Source of the DNA: JANSWY01 sp965243755
GTDB lineage: Bacteria > Bacteroidota > Bacteroidia > Cytophagales > Cyclobacteriaceae
DNA: 64,000 bases
Direction: 5' to 3'
Assembly: GCA_965243755.1 (NCBI GenBank)
Contig: CBDEVW010000003.1
Coordinates: 868,001 to 932,000, forward strand
Shown here: positions 7,960-16,951 of the stretch, piece after piece
Numbering within the stretch: the first letter of the stretch is position 1
Layout: every line of letters begins with the position of its first letter
Position numbers and translations under genes: made by a program
The notes under the pieces: model-generated
Seen by the model: only the letters and a program-made list of their open reading frames with translations
What the model was told of the DNA's origin: nothing
Databases searched by the model: none

Positions 7960-8601
7960 CTAGTATAATGCTTTATCAAAAACTTTAATTAATTCTATAT
8001 TTTTCTCTCCCGGAGCATTTTCAAATTTGCTGTTAATATCCAAAGCGAAAAGCTGCGGTAAGTGTAACTGCCGGATTTTAATGATATCACCTTCGCCAAT
8101 TCCACCACTGAGAAAGTATGGTTTATCAAGTGCATAATCACTTAAAATGCGCCAATCAAAATGGACACCAGAGCCTCCAAAATGAACAGTCTTTGTGTCA
8201 AACAAGAAGTAATCCGTCACTGATTCAAAGTCAGACAACTCCTCAAGCGGTAACCTGTCTTTCACTGAAAAAACTTTAATTACCTCGAATCCTGCATGCT
8301 TTACAGCGTCACAATAATCCTTTGACTCACCACCATGAAGTTGAATGAGGTCCAGGTCAAATTGGTGTGCTTTTGCAATGAGGTTTTGGACAGTCTCATT
8401 AACAAATACCCCAACTTTTTTGATTGAAGCAGACAGATTTTTTATAACCTCCTGATTATTTTCCTCCAGTACATATCTTGGTGATTTGCCATAGAAAATG
8501 AATCCCATGAAGTCCGGATGCACTTTTTCCAGATCCGATATGTTGGCTGGAATTCGCATCCCGCAAACTTTTAGTTTGATATTTCTTTGCTTAGGATTCA
8601 A
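7960..8601 (-). CDS. trpF: Phosphoribosylanthranilate isomerase
   Basis: This barrel of about 213 residues performs the Amadori rearrangement of PRA to CdRP. The catalytic Cys is in LKVCGMR and the catalytic Asp in YFLFDTKT. The phosphate sites are LSGGIG and ALDINSKFE. The only in-frame start before the conserved KVCGM strand is TTG at 8601, which lies inside the last codons of trpC (11-bp overlap, out of frame). A stop codon five codons further upstream rules out a longer N-terminus, so a TTG start coupled to trpC termination is the best reading. Confidence 0.94.
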   Translation of the reverse strand: MNPKQRNIKLKVCGMRIPANISDLEKVHPDFMGFIFYGKSPRYVLEENNQEVIKNLSASIKKVGVFVNETVQNLIAKAHQFDLDLIQLHGGESKDYCDAVKHAGFEVIKVFSVKDRLPLEELSDFESVTDYFLFDTKTVHFGGSGVHFDWRILSDYALDKPYFLSGGIGEGDIIKIRQLHLPQLFALDINSKFENAPGEKNIELIKVFDKALY

Positions 8602-9403
8602 TGGTTTCTTGTTCTAGTAGATTCAATCGATCAATAAAATCCTTAGCTGCCCGACCTGGGCGGCCATTCCGCATGAAATTTTCTCCAATTAAGAACCCCT
8701 CAAACCCGAATTGCTTTAGTTCGTGAATGGTTGCCGGATCACTAATACCGCTCTCGCTCACTTTCACAAATTCATCCGGAATCCTGGCTGCAAGATCCTT
8801 GGAGACCTGTACAGATGTTTCAAAAGTTTTGAGGTTTCTGTTGTTTACACCCAGAAGATCAATATGCTCATTAAGACACTTTTCTAACTCCTCCTCATTG
8901 TGAACTTCCATCAGTACTTCAAGACCAAGTGACTTGGCAAATGCTCCGAGCGCCTTGAGTTGGTCAGCCGTTAAAGCCGCAGCGATCAACAGTATTGTAT
9001 CTGCACCAATTGATTTTGCTTCTACTATCTGATACTCGTCAACGATGAAGTCTTTTCTGAGAATTGGACAGAAGTTGTATTTCCTTGCAATTGAAAGATC
9101 TTCACTCTTTCCTCCAAAGTATTTAGCATCTGTAAGTACTGATAATCCAGATGCTCCGGCCTGCATATAGCCAATTGAAGTTTGTTCTACGGTTGCATTT
9201 GGATTTATCACTCCTTTTGAAGGGGATTTCCTTTTGAATTCTGCGATGATTCCTGACTTATCCGGCCTGCAAACGTAGTGCTTCATGGAAACCGGTTTGC
9301 CTTCAAAAAATATGCTTTTCTCAAGGAGTTTAACCGGGTACAATGCTTTTCTTTCTGCAACTTCCTTTTGCTTGTGAGCAATTATTTCTTCTAATATATT
9401 CAT
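8591..9403 (-). CDS. trpC: Indole-3-glycerol phosphate synthase
   Basis: This 270-residue TIM barrel closes the indole ring from CdRP. The signature IIAEFKRKSPSKG carries the catalytic Glu and Lys. The catalytic LRKDFIVDEYQ strand, LLGVNNRNLKTFE and VSESGI are all present. It is a free-standing enzyme, not fused to TrpF as in enterics, and trpF overlaps its 3' end. It starts 7 bp after trpD. Confidence 0.97.
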   Translation of the reverse strand: MNILEEIIAHKQKEVAERKALYPVKLLEKSIFFEGKPVSMKHYVCRPDKSGIIAEFKRKSPSKGVINPNATVEQTSIGYMQAGASGLSVLTDAKYFGGKSEDLSIARKYNFCPILRKDFIVDEYQIVEAKSIGADTILLIAAALTADQLKALGAFAKSLGLEVLMEVHNEEELEKCLNEHIDLLGVNNRNLKTFETSVQVSKDLAARIPDEFVKVSESGISDPATIHELKQFGFEGFLIGENFMRNGRPGRAAKDFIDRLNLLEQETIES

Positions 9404-9410
9404 AGGGTTC

Positions 9411-10424
9411 TCAGTTCAGGCTAAAAATTTTTTGTTCGTTGTTTACTAGTTTTTTAAACTTCTCAAAGGCCCTTCCCGATTCCAGAGATTCCCTGGCCTG
9501 ATCAATTCCTTCAGCAATACTGTCCAATTGCTTTCCACAATAAATGGCTAGTCCGGCGTTCGCCAATACCGCATTTTTTTGTGCTTCAGTACCATTTCCG
9601 GAAAGCACATTGACAAATATTTTTGCTGATTCCTCAATGGTTGCTCCACCAGAAAGCTCCTCAGGCTTTACGGTGGACAGTCCCAGGTCTTTCGGGAAAA
9701 GGATTTGTTCGCTATTGTTGGCAATCATTTTAAAACCTCCGGTAAGTGAGATCTCATCATATCCATCCAAAGAATGCAGGATCACAAAATTCTTATCTGT
9801 TTTTTGGTAGAGATAGCCGTATAACCTGGCCAATTCGAGGCTAAAAACACCAACGAGTTGATTTTTGGGAAATGAAGGGTTTACCATAGGCCCCAGCATA
9901 TTGAAAAATGTTTTCACACCCAGCTCCTTTCGTATTGGCCCCACATTTTTCATGGCTGGATGAAATAATGGCGCATGTAGAAAGCAGATGCCTGATTCGT
10001 CCAGACTTTTGATCAAATCCTCTTTTTCATTGGTGAATTCATAACCAAAATATGCCAATAAGTTGGATGAACCACATACTGAAGAAACGCCATTGTTTCC
10101 ATGTTTCGCCACATTCTGTCCGGCCCCTGCCACAATGAATGACGACAATGTAGAAATATTAAAGGTATCTTTTCCATCACCACCGGTTCCACACAGATCA
10201 ATCGCATTGTACTCTTCGATTTCCAGTGGAATACACAATTCCAGCATGGCGTCCCTAAACCCTTCCAGCTCTTCTACAGTAATGCTTCTCATCAGGTACA
10301 CCGTTAAGAATGCTGCCACCTGACTTTGATTGTACTCTCCCTGAGCCAGGTTTTTCAGGATGTTTTTCGCCTCATCACGAGCAAGAGATTTATGTTCTAT
10401 TAATTTGTTTAGTACTGCCTTCAT
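9411..10424 (-). CDS. trpD: Anthranilate phosphoribosyltransferase
   Basis: This protein of about 337 residues transfers phosphoribose from PRPP to anthranilate. The PRPP-binding motif DLCGTGGDGKDTFNIST is clear, as are KHGNNGVSS and the NMLGPMVNP segment. The ATG at 10424 lies 2 bp after the trpG stop; a TTG two codons upstream would overlap trpG by 4 bp and is possible. It is separate from TrpG, unlike the TrpGD fusion of enterics. Confidence 0.96.
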   Translation of the reverse strand: MKAVLNKLIEHKSLARDEAKNILKNLAQGEYNQSQVAAFLTVYLMRSITVEELEGFRDAMLELCIPLEIEEYNAIDLCGTGGDGKDTFNISTLSSFIVAGAGQNVAKHGNNGVSSVCGSSNLLAYFGYEFTNEKEDLIKSLDESGICFLHAPLFHPAMKNVGPIRKELGVKTFFNMLGPMVNPSFPKNQLVGVFSLELARLYGYLYQKTDKNFVILHSLDGYDEISLTGGFKMIANNSEQILFPKDLGLSTVKPEELSGGATIEESAKIFVNVLSGNGTEAQKNAVLANAGLAIYCGKQLDSIAEGIDQARESLESGRAFEKFKKLVNNEQKIFSLN

Positions 10425-10426
10425 GA

Positions 10427-10993
10427 TCAAATGTTAATCCAGTTTTGAATAATTTCTTTGCCGTGTTCGGTCAATATAGATTCAGGGTGAAACTGTAATC
10501 CCCGAACATTATAAGTCTTATGTGATATGGCCATCACGTTATCTTTTTCGTCCACTGCGGTAACCTCCAGCTCCTCCGAAATGGTCTTTGGATCAACGGA
10601 CCAGCTGTGGTATCTACAAACATTAAAAGATGCTGGTAACCCTTTGAAAAGTGGTTCTTCTTTGGTCGTTTGAATGGCTTTGGTAGCAATCCCATGAAAA
10701 ACCTCAGGTAGATTGAAGATTTGAGAACCGAAAGCTTCTGCTATTGCCTGATGCCCAAGACAAACACCTAGAATGCTTTTGGTAGGTCCGTATTTTTTCA
10801 ACAAATCCGGCATTATTCCAGCCTCTGATGGTACACCCGGACCTGGAGAAAGTAAAATCTTATCATATTGATCAACATCTTCCAGGCTAATCTTATCATT
10901 CCGATAGATGTCCATGTCCATTTTTAGTTCCCGTAGAATATGAACCAGATTGTAGGTAAACGAATCGTAATTATCTAATACCAGTATTTTCAT
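10427..10993 (-). CDS. trpG: Anthranilate synthase component II (glutamine amidotransferase)
   Basis: This 188-residue class I amidotransferase has an N-terminus typical of TrpG/PabA: LDNYDSFTYNLVHIL. The nucleophile Cys is in SILGVCLGHQAIAEAFG, and the His-Glu pair is in LQFHPESILTEHG. It overlaps trpE by 4 bp (ATGA), consistent with equimolar synthesis of the two subunits. It could also serve PabB if one exists elsewhere, but the context indicates tryptophan synthesis. Confidence 0.96.
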   Translation of the reverse strand: MKILVLDNYDSFTYNLVHILRELKMDMDIYRNDKISLEDVDQYDKILLSPGPGVPSEAGIMPDLLKKYGPTKSILGVCLGHQAIAEAFGSQIFNLPEVFHGIATKAIQTTKEEPLFKGLPASFNVCRYHSWSVDPKTISEELEVTAVDEKDNVMAISHKTYNVRGLQFHPESILTEHGKEIIQNWINI

Positions 10994-12405
10994 AGTTTTT
11001 CTGCCTCCTCCAATGCCTTCTGTAATGCCGCCAACTTATTATAAACTTCCTGAACTTCACTGTCCGGGTCAGATTTGGAAACCACGCCTGCTCCAGCCTG
11101 AAAAAACAACTGGTTATCCTGACTTAGAAATGACCTGATCATAATGGCGTGGTTGAAGTCTCCATTAAATCCCATAAAACCAATTGCTCCTCCGTAATAT
11201 CCGCGCTTCACACTTTCATACTGATCGATCAGTTGCATCGCTTTGTGCTTGGGTGCTCCGGAGAGTGTCCCTGCCGGGAACGTACTCGCTACCATCTCCA
11301 GGGGAACAGCGTCTTGCTTCATTTTACCAGTCACTTTGGAAACCAGGTGGATTACGTGTGAGTAATATTGAATCTCTTTGTAAGTTTCAACATTCACCTG
11401 ATCACTACTTTTGCTTAGGTCATTTCTTGCCAGGTCTACCAACATGATGTGTTCACTATTCTCCTTGGGATCGGCGTATAATTTTTTTGCCAGTTCTGCA
11501 TCCGCTTCATCATCACCAGTCCTTCTGAAGGTTCCGGCAATTGGATAAATGGTGGCGGTATCTCCTTTTACCACAATCTGAGCTTCTGGAGATGAACCAA
11601 ATATTTTGAAGCTACCGTAATCAAAATAGAACAAGTACGGTGAGGGGTTGATAGAACGAAGTGCCCTGTATAACTGAAACTCATCCCCTTTGTAGCCAAT
11701 AGAAAATTGACGGGACAGCACGATTTGAAACACATCTCCAATATCGCAGTGATGGATTCCCTTTTTTACAATATCCAGGAACTGTTCATCGGTAAAATTT
11801 GACCTGGTATCACCAACCGTATTGAAGCTAAAACTGGCAAAGTTCTTACTTGAGATCAGGTTCATGACGTGATCCAGGCCAGTAGCTTCCTTATTATCTA
11901 ATGTGTATTCAAAAACATACAGTTCATTTTTAAAATGGTCTAAAACAATCACAAACCGAAAGACACTATAATGGACTGTAGGTATTTTGAAATTAGCCTT
12001 TTTATCAGCGTCAAGTGAGATATCTTCATAATGTTGAACAGCATCGTATGACATATAGCCAAACAAGCCATTTTTAATAAAGTTGTGCTGACCGTCATGA
12101 GCTTCAAAGGAACCTGCATATTGATGGAGCAGGTCGACCAGCCGATTTTGATCATTTACCAGAACATCCTCCGTTTGTCCGTCAGGATATTTGATGCTCA
12201 GTTCGTTATTGGTGAGGCTAAAAGTAGAGATGGGATCACAACAGATATATGAATAACTATTTTCATTTCCATGGTAATCTGAACTTTCCAGCAGGAATGA
12301 ATTTGCAAAGTGATCCCTCAGTTTGAGGTAGATGGATACTGGCGTTACAGTATCAGCAAGCATTTTTCTGCTTGTTCCTTTGAGTTGATATTTCTGATCA
12401 AACAT
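10990..12405 (-). CDS. trpE: Anthranilate synthase component I
   Basis: This 471-residue chorismate-utilising enzyme makes anthranilate with TrpG. The C-terminal catalytic domain shows the GDVFQIVLSRQF, PSPYLFYF, PIAGTFRRTGDD and STFPAGTLSGAPKHKAM segments. The N-terminal LLESSDYHG matches the LLES motif of the tryptophan feedback site. ATG 12405 was chosen; a frame extending to 12459 would run through the attenuator terminator. It is the first structural gene after the trp leader. Confidence 0.96.
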   Translation of the reverse strand: MFDQKYQLKGTSRKMLADTVTPVSIYLKLRDHFANSFLLESSDYHGNENSYSYICCDPISTFSLTNNELSIKYPDGQTEDVLVNDQNRLVDLLHQYAGSFEAHDGQHNFIKNGLFGYMSYDAVQHYEDISLDADKKANFKIPTVHYSVFRFVIVLDHFKNELYVFEYTLDNKEATGLDHVMNLISSKNFASFSFNTVGDTRSNFTDEQFLDIVKKGIHHCDIGDVFQIVLSRQFSIGYKGDEFQLYRALRSINPSPYLFYFDYGSFKIFGSSPEAQIVVKGDTATIYPIAGTFRRTGDDEADAELAKKLYADPKENSEHIMLVDLARNDLSKSSDQVNVETYKEIQYYSHVIHLVSKVTGKMKQDAVPLEMVASTFPAGTLSGAPKHKAMQLIDQYESVKRGYYGGAIGFMGFNGDFNHAIMIRSFLSQDNQLFFQAGAGVVSKSDPDSEVQEVYNKLAALQKALEEAEKL

Positions 12406-12423
12406 TTTTATTAAGGCTATAAA

Positions 12424-12450
12424 ACAAAAAACCCCGCTTAGCAGCGGGGT
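12424..12450 (-). terminator. Attenuator terminator of the trp operon
   Basis: On the minus strand ACCCCGCT pairs with AGCGGGGT around a GCTA loop (12431-12450), followed by a U-rich run (12430-12424) and then trpE. The GCUGCUA part of this hairpin (12439-12445) is perfectly complementary to UAGCAGC at 12484-12490 just after the leader frame, giving a competing antiterminator. Confidence 0.88.
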
Positions 12451-12492
12451 TAATATCATTTATTTTGAATATTGTACAAGAATGCTGCTAGT

Positions 12493-12549
12493 CTAGGAAT
12501 CTATTCCAGACCACCACCATGCAGTACAATATGTATTTCTTGCTTTCAC
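12493..12549 (-). CDS. trpL: trp leader peptide with three consecutive Trp codons (GTG start)
   Basis: A short frame containing TGG TGG TGG (12519-12511) ends at TAG 12493-12495. It has no ATG; GTG at 12549 gives an 18-residue peptide with AWWWS near the end, and GTG at 12555 would add two residues. ATATTGTAC just before the Trp codons (12524-12532) pairs perfectly with GTACAATAT (12469-12477), forming the 1:2 hairpin. Stalling at the Trp codons should break it and release UAGCAGC (12484-12490) to pair with the terminator arm. All elements of trp attenuation are visible; the exact start codon is the uncertain part. Confidence 0.75.
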   Translation of the reverse strand: MKARNTYCTAWWWSGIDS

Positions 12550-12581
12550 TGGCACTAAAGTAGTCCAAGAAAAAGTAATTG

Positions 12582-12611
12582 CAAATGTTTACTGATGAAT
12601 TTTTCCCAAAA
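12582..12611 (-). promoter_or_regulatory. Candidate trp operon promoter
   Basis: On the minus strand TTTG (12607-12610) is followed after 17 nt by AACATTTG (12582-12589), one mismatch from TAnnTTTG. This lies about 30 bp upstream of the leader start. The spacing falls in the 17-23 nt range reported for Flavobacterium-type sigma-A promoters. Confidence 0.4.
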
Positions 12612-12750
12612 GTTTGTGATTCTTTGAATAAGGATTACATTAGTCAAGTAAAAGACCATGTTTGAACCTATAAATTCCCACTGATCAAAAAGTATTCCGG
12701 GGTAAAGGGAACTTGGTTAGATTTACCGCAAGATAAAAGCAATATAAAGA

Positions 12751-13179
12751 ATGCTACCATTAGAAGATCAATTGAGCTTACTAGTACATTTATCGAAGGC
12801 AGATCACTTTGTTGCCGAACAGGAAAGTAAAATGATTCATTTAATTGGAAAACGTGGTGGTTTAACCCCGGAAGAAGTAGAAAACATCATTGATCATCCC
12901 AAACCCGTCCCTAATCTTCGAAACCTTCCCAGCGATGAGAAGTTTAATTATTTGTTTAATACAATTCAGTTGATGAAGATTGACGGGAAAGTTCACCAAA
13001 GTGAAATTGCATTTTGCGAAAAAATTGCGATCAAGCTTGGCTTCAAACCTGGAGTAATAGCAGACCTTTCCGCTTATATCTACAGTGATCCTGAAATTGT
13101 GACAAACATTAAGTTTTTGAGATCTGTTGCGGAACAACACGTCATTCCTTACGGCTCTCAGGAAGATCAGGAAGATTAA
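12751..13179 (+). CDS. TerB-like domain protein
   Basis: This 142-residue all-helical soluble protein resembles the TerB/tellurite-resistance co-chaperone domain. It shows an N-terminal LVHLSKADHFVAEQE helix and a second acidic repeat MKIDGKVHQSE, the usual pseudo-symmetric metal-site pattern. No other ter genes are nearby, so a role in tellurite resistance should not be assumed; stand-alone TerB domains are common in Bacteroidota and mostly uncharacterised. It is transcribed away from the trp operon. The next gene on the same strand starts 28 bp later and could be co-transcribed. Confidence 0.75.
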   Translation: MLPLEDQLSLLVHLSKADHFVAEQESKMIHLIGKRGGLTPEEVENIIDHPKPVPNLRNLPSDEKFNYLFNTIQLMKIDGKVHQSEIAFCEKIAIKLGFKPGVIADLSAYIYSDPEIVTNIKFLRSVAEQHVIPYGSQEDQED

Positions 13180-13207
13180 GGAATTTTAAGACAGAATTTA
13201 CTACTTA

Positions 13208-15448
13208 GTGAAGAAAATAACCCTTTTCATCATGGTGATGAGTGGGTTGATATTTTGTGTTTATTCACAAAATCCAACGCAATCTACTCAACTACATATA
13301 CAAAAAAGCATTTCTCCAATAGTCATTGATGGTGTGCTTGATGAGGAAGCGTGGGAAGTTGCGGATGAAGCCTCCGGGTTCTACCTTACGTTTCCTGTGG
13401 ACGACAGGCTGGCAGAAGAAAAAACCATTGTTAAGACCACTTATGATGATAAGTACTTTTATGTCGGTGCAATTTGCTACACGTCCAGCAATGAATACAT
13501 GATTGAATCTTTGAGAAGGGACTTTAGCTTTGGCAATAACGATGTATTTGCCATCTATATAGACCCATACAATGACCAGTCAAACGGCTTTTCTTTTCAG
13601 GTCACGCCTTACAATGTACAAAGAGAGGGATTGGTTACTTTGGGAGGAGATGTTTCAGATAACTGGGATAATAAATGGTATAGTGAAGTAACACGGTACA
13701 ACGACCGGTATGTAGTAGAAATGGCGATCCCTTTCAAATCATTCCGATACAACAGTGTTGGTACCTGGAACATCAATTTCCTAAGGAATCATCCATTAAT
13801 TAATCAGCGTAGCACATGGATTTATGTACCCATACAGTTCAGATCATCTGATTTGAATTACTCGGGTAAGTTAGTTTGGGATACTCCACCAAAGCCCACA
13901 AATTCCAACATTGCGTTAATTCCCTACAACTCTGTTCAAATTGTTTCTGATTACGAAAACAATGAGGGAACCAATACAAATTTTGGAGCAGGCCTGGATG
14001 CTAAAATCGGTTTGTCTCCATCGCTAAATTTAGACGTTACTATAAACCCGGATTTTTCACAGGTGGAAGTAGATCAGCAGGTGAATAACCTGGGTAGATT
14101 TGAAATCTCTTTTCCCGAGAGAAGGCAATTTTTCCTGGAAAATCAGGACCTGTTTGCACAAAATGGATTTCCCTTAAGCAGACCTTTTTTTTCAAGACGA
14201 ATTGGGATAATAGGATCGGGAGCTAACGCCAAACAAATTCCTATTCTGGGAGGAGCTCGCCTAAGTGGCAAGATTGGAAAAGAATGGCGGGTTGGCATGT
14301 TGAATATTCAGACCGGAGAAGATCACATAGAAGATGATGAAAATGGAATAGAGTTCTTTCCAGGTCAAAATTACACCGTTGCTGTGGCGCAAAGACAACT
14401 GGGCAGATCCAACCTGGGAGCAACATTAGTAAACAGGACCGGTATCAACTATAACCCAAATGACACAACAATAACTTCTACAAAATATAATCGGGTGGTT
14501 GGTTTTGACTACAATCTGGCCACTACCGGTAATAAGTGGGAAGGGAATACCTATGTTCACAAATCACTTACTCCCGGGATAAATGGCAAAGACTACTCGC
14601 ATGGCGCATTTCTGGGTTACCGCTCGCGTGAACTACGAGTTGGTTATTTTCATGTTTTTATTGGTGAAAATTATCAGGCTGATGTTGGCTTTGTCCCCAG
14701 GACTGGGGTCAACTGGTTTGGAGGTTTTGCCAACTATTCCTTCTGGACAGAGCAATCCGATAAAGTGATCAACCATGGACCGGCAGTTGATTATAATATG
14801 GTCACCAACAGTAACCTTACTACACTTGACCGGGTAATCACCTCAGAATATGGCATTAATTTCAGAAATACCATCAGGTTTGAAATTGGCTATGACTGGA
14901 ATTCAATCACACTTACGGATAGTTTTGCTCCGAATGGTATAGAAGCAGACTCCCTGGAAGCAGGTGGACAGTATCAATTTGGATCTTACAACCTGTTTTT
15001 CAGAACGGATACCCGAAAGCTGTTCACTTTTAATACATTCATGAGTAACGGTAAATTTTATAATGGAGAAAGAACCAATATCCGAATGAATTTTGGGTAT
15101 AGAATCCAGCCAGTTTTTAGATCCACGCTACGGATAGATTATAACAACATAAGGTTTGATGAACAATTTCAGGACATAGAATATCTTTTAATCGGAACCA
15201 GGCTGGACCTTACGCTAACTAATAAATTGTTTCTTACCAGTTTCCTTCAGTACAATGACAGAGACGATAACTTCAATGTCAATATGCGGCTTCAATGGCG
15301 GTTTAAACCAGTGTCGGATTTGTTTCTGGTTTACACTGAAAATTATGGAGGAGATGTGTTTACTGAAAATGTGATACCAAGATTCCAGAATGGCTTTCAA
15401 AAGAACCGGGCCATTGTAATGAAAATCACTTACTGGCTAAATCTTTAG
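13208..15448 (+). CDS. DUF5916 outer-membrane protein with N-terminal CBM9-like domain
   Basis: This 746-residue protein starts at GTG 13208 and opens with a signal peptide (about residues 1-20, ending near CVYSQ). Residues about 28-210 resemble the carbohydrate-binding family 9-like fold (IVIDGVLDEEAWEVAD, KTTYDDKYFYVGAICY, DVFAIYIDPYNDQ). The remainder is rich in alternating aromatic strands ending in a hydrophobic tail (MKITYWLNL), typical of an outer-membrane barrel of the DUF5916 family. The family often neighbours peptidases or transport genes; its function is not established. A hairpin terminator follows directly. Confidence 0.85.
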   Translation: MKKITLFIMVMSGLIFCVYSQNPTQSTQLHIQKSISPIVIDGVLDEEAWEVADEASGFYLTFPVDDRLAEEKTIVKTTYDDKYFYVGAICYTSSNEYMIESLRRDFSFGNNDVFAIYIDPYNDQSNGFSFQVTPYNVQREGLVTLGGDVSDNWDNKWYSEVTRYNDRYVVEMAIPFKSFRYNSVGTWNINFLRNHPLINQRSTWIYVPIQFRSSDLNYSGKLVWDTPPKPTNSNIALIPYNSVQIVSDYENNEGTNTNFGAGLDAKIGLSPSLNLDVTINPDFSQVEVDQQVNNLGRFEISFPERRQFFLENQDLFAQNGFPLSRPFFSRRIGIIGSGANAKQIPILGGARLSGKIGKEWRVGMLNIQTGEDHIEDDENGIEFFPGQNYTVAVAQRQLGRSNLGATLVNRTGINYNPNDTTITSTKYNRVVGFDYNLATTGNKWEGNTYVHKSLTPGINGKDYSHGAFLGYRSRELRVGYFHVFIGENYQADVGFVPRTGVNWFGGFANYSFWTEQSDKVINHGPAVDYNMVTNSNLTTLDRVITSEYGINFRNTIRFEIGYDWNSITLTDSFAPNGIEADSLEAGGQYQFGSYNLFFRTDTRKLFTFNTFMSNGKFYNGERTNIRMNFGYRIQPVFRSTLRIDYNNIRFDEQFQDIEYLLIGTRLDLTLTNKLFLTSFLQYNDRDDNFNVNMRLQWRFKPVSDLFLVYTENYGGDVFTENVIPRFQNGFQKNRAIVMKITYWLNL

Positions 15449-15454
15449 AAAATA

Positions 15455-15478
15455 AAAAAACCGGGAAACCCCGGTTTT
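15455..15478. terminator. Bidirectional terminator between convergent genes
   Basis: AAAACCGG and CCGGTTTT (15457-15464, 15471-15478) form a GC-rich stem with A and T runs on the two sides, so it can serve both the DUF5916 gene and the convergent small gene. Confidence 0.85.
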
Positions 15479-15480
15479 AT

Positions 15481-15744
15481 TTACTTCGTTTTTAATGCGT
15501 TTTCTATATCCGTAATCAACTTTTTCGATACTTTTCTCGGGTTATCCGCTTTATATGCTTCCAACGCCTTCAATGCCTTACCTCCAATTTCGTAAAGACC
15601 TACCGGGTTCTTGTCGAAACTGTAGCTCCCCAATACATAATCCAGCTCAGACTGGATTTGCTCCTCAATACCTAAAGATTCTAGTTTCTCTTTAGCTTCT
15701 ACACAAGCTTTTTCAATTTTTTGTTCTGCGCTTACTACTGCCAT
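15481..15744 (-). CDS. Small helical hypothetical protein
   Basis: This is an 87-residue soluble protein with no recognised family. The start at ATG 15744 (MAVVSAEQKIEKAC) is preferred over an ATG 11 codons upstream, because the extra residues look non-coding. It is mostly predicted helix with many Lys and Glu residues, one Cys and a lysine-rich C-terminus. It stands alone between the terminator and a 100-bp A/T-rich upstream region. Confidence 0.65.
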   Translation of the reverse strand: MAVVSAEQKIEKACVEAKEKLESLGIEEQIQSELDYVLGSYSFDKNPVGLYEIGGKALKALEAYKADNPRKVSKKLITDIENALKTK

Positions 15745-15844
15745 GATGCTATTATGGTTAAAATTTAAAATTTTCACAAAATTATAAAAACTCTTACGAA
15801 ATATCCAAAATAAATATCATATCATTATCAATCACTCAATGTTA

Positions 15845-16894
15845 TTAACTATTTGTTATCAATTTGTTTTTTCTCATATGATAATGAATTACCGCAAACC
15901 AAATTGGTGGAATAATTGATAACATCATCATTCCGGGGTAGCCAGTGGGCATTTGAGGGCTTTCCTCCATGTGTCTTAGGATTTGGTATTTTCTATTGGC
16001 CATGTAGTGGTGATCGGAGTGCCTTGAGAGTTCAAATAATAATAACCTGCCGATCATATGATCGCTGTTCCAGGAATGTGTGGGCATCACACGCTCGTAT
16101 CTGTCTGCCGATACTTTGTTTCTGCTCAGTCCGTAATGTTCAATGTAATTGACTGTTTCCAATAGCAGAAAACCAAATACGGCACTGGCCACAAAGCACA
16201 AAGATGCTTTCCATCCCAATAGGAAATAAATTGTCAGCACCGCTCCCAACTGAAAAACCTGGAACCACAGCATTTCATTTTTCAATGAATATCGAGGTGC
16301 GCCAATCTTTTTCATCCTTTCAAACTCCAGCTTCCATGCGCTGAGGTAGGCATTCACTACAGACCTTACCCAGAAGAAATAAAGGTTTTCACCGAGTCTT
16401 GCTGAGGATGGATCCTCTGGTGTGCTCACTTTTTTATGGTGTCCCCGATTGTGCTCTATGAAAAAATGCATATACAATGAAGTCAGAAGCAACATTTTAG
16501 CCATCAGTTGTTCATACCATGTGTTTCTATGTCCCAATTCGTGGGCCACATTGATTCCAAATACACCACACATTATTCCCATTGCAGATACTCTTCCGGC
16601 TACTTCCCACCATGTCAGATCGGGTTGATTAACCTGTATCAGGAAAAGGATCAGAAAAACATACTGAACTGGTACAATCAGGTAAAGAAGAAAATCGTAG
16701 ATGCGCTCTCCTTTAAGGCGCTCTTCCTCCTCAGGGGATAAGTTGGTGGTCACAGCAGGAAAAAAAAGCTCAAGAACGGGAATGAATACGAAGGAGTAGA
16801 TCAATGGAATGAAGGTATATATACCTCGATTATAAAAGGCAACATAGACAGCTGCTGGTAGGGTTAGAACCATTAAATACTTGAGTGCTCTCAT
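15845..16894 (-). CDS. AlkB-type integral-membrane di-iron monooxygenase (alkane 1-monooxygenase family)
   Basis: This 349-residue polytopic membrane protein carries all the histidine boxes of AlkB-like hydroxylases: HELGH (118-122), EHNRGHH (147-153), NYIEHYG (249-255) and RHSDHH (291-296). Hydrophobic segments lie at about 5-45, 68-90, 100-115, 212-248 and 318-335. Known members hydroxylate terminal carbons of alkanes or related chains using rubredoxin-supplied electrons. No rubredoxin or reductase gene is adjacent, so the substrate is open; fatty acid or other lipid hydroxylation is equally possible. Confidence 0.88.
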   Translation of the reverse strand: MRALKYLMVLTLPAAVYVAFYNRGIYTFIPLIYSFVFIPVLELFFPAVTTNLSPEEEERLKGERIYDFLLYLIVPVQYVFLILFLIQVNQPDLTWWEVAGRVSAMGIMCGVFGINVAHELGHRNTWYEQLMAKMLLLTSLYMHFFIEHNRGHHKKVSTPEDPSSARLGENLYFFWVRSVVNAYLSAWKLEFERMKKIGAPRYSLKNEMLWFQVFQLGAVLTIYFLLGWKASLCFVASAVFGFLLLETVNYIEHYGLSRNKVSADRYERVMPTHSWNSDHMIGRLLLFELSRHSDHHYMANRKYQILRHMEESPQMPTGYPGMMMLSIIPPIWFAVIHYHMRKNKLITNS

Positions 16895-16951
16895 CTCTGG
16901 GTCTTTTAATTTTACTAGAAAAGTTAAAAGATAAAACAGAGATAAAGAAAG

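Noticed and set aside
12406..12459. N-terminal extension of trpE
   Set aside because: The extra codons are the terminator hairpin and its U tract, not protein; ATG 12405 gives the family N-terminus.
12488..12520. ATG-started alternative trp leader (11 codons)
   Set aside because: It contains one Trp codon only; the overlapping GTG frame has three consecutive Trp codons placed correctly against the alternative helices.
12751..13179. Tellurite resistance function for the TerB-like protein
   Set aside because: No other ter genes are present; only the domain resemblance is supported.
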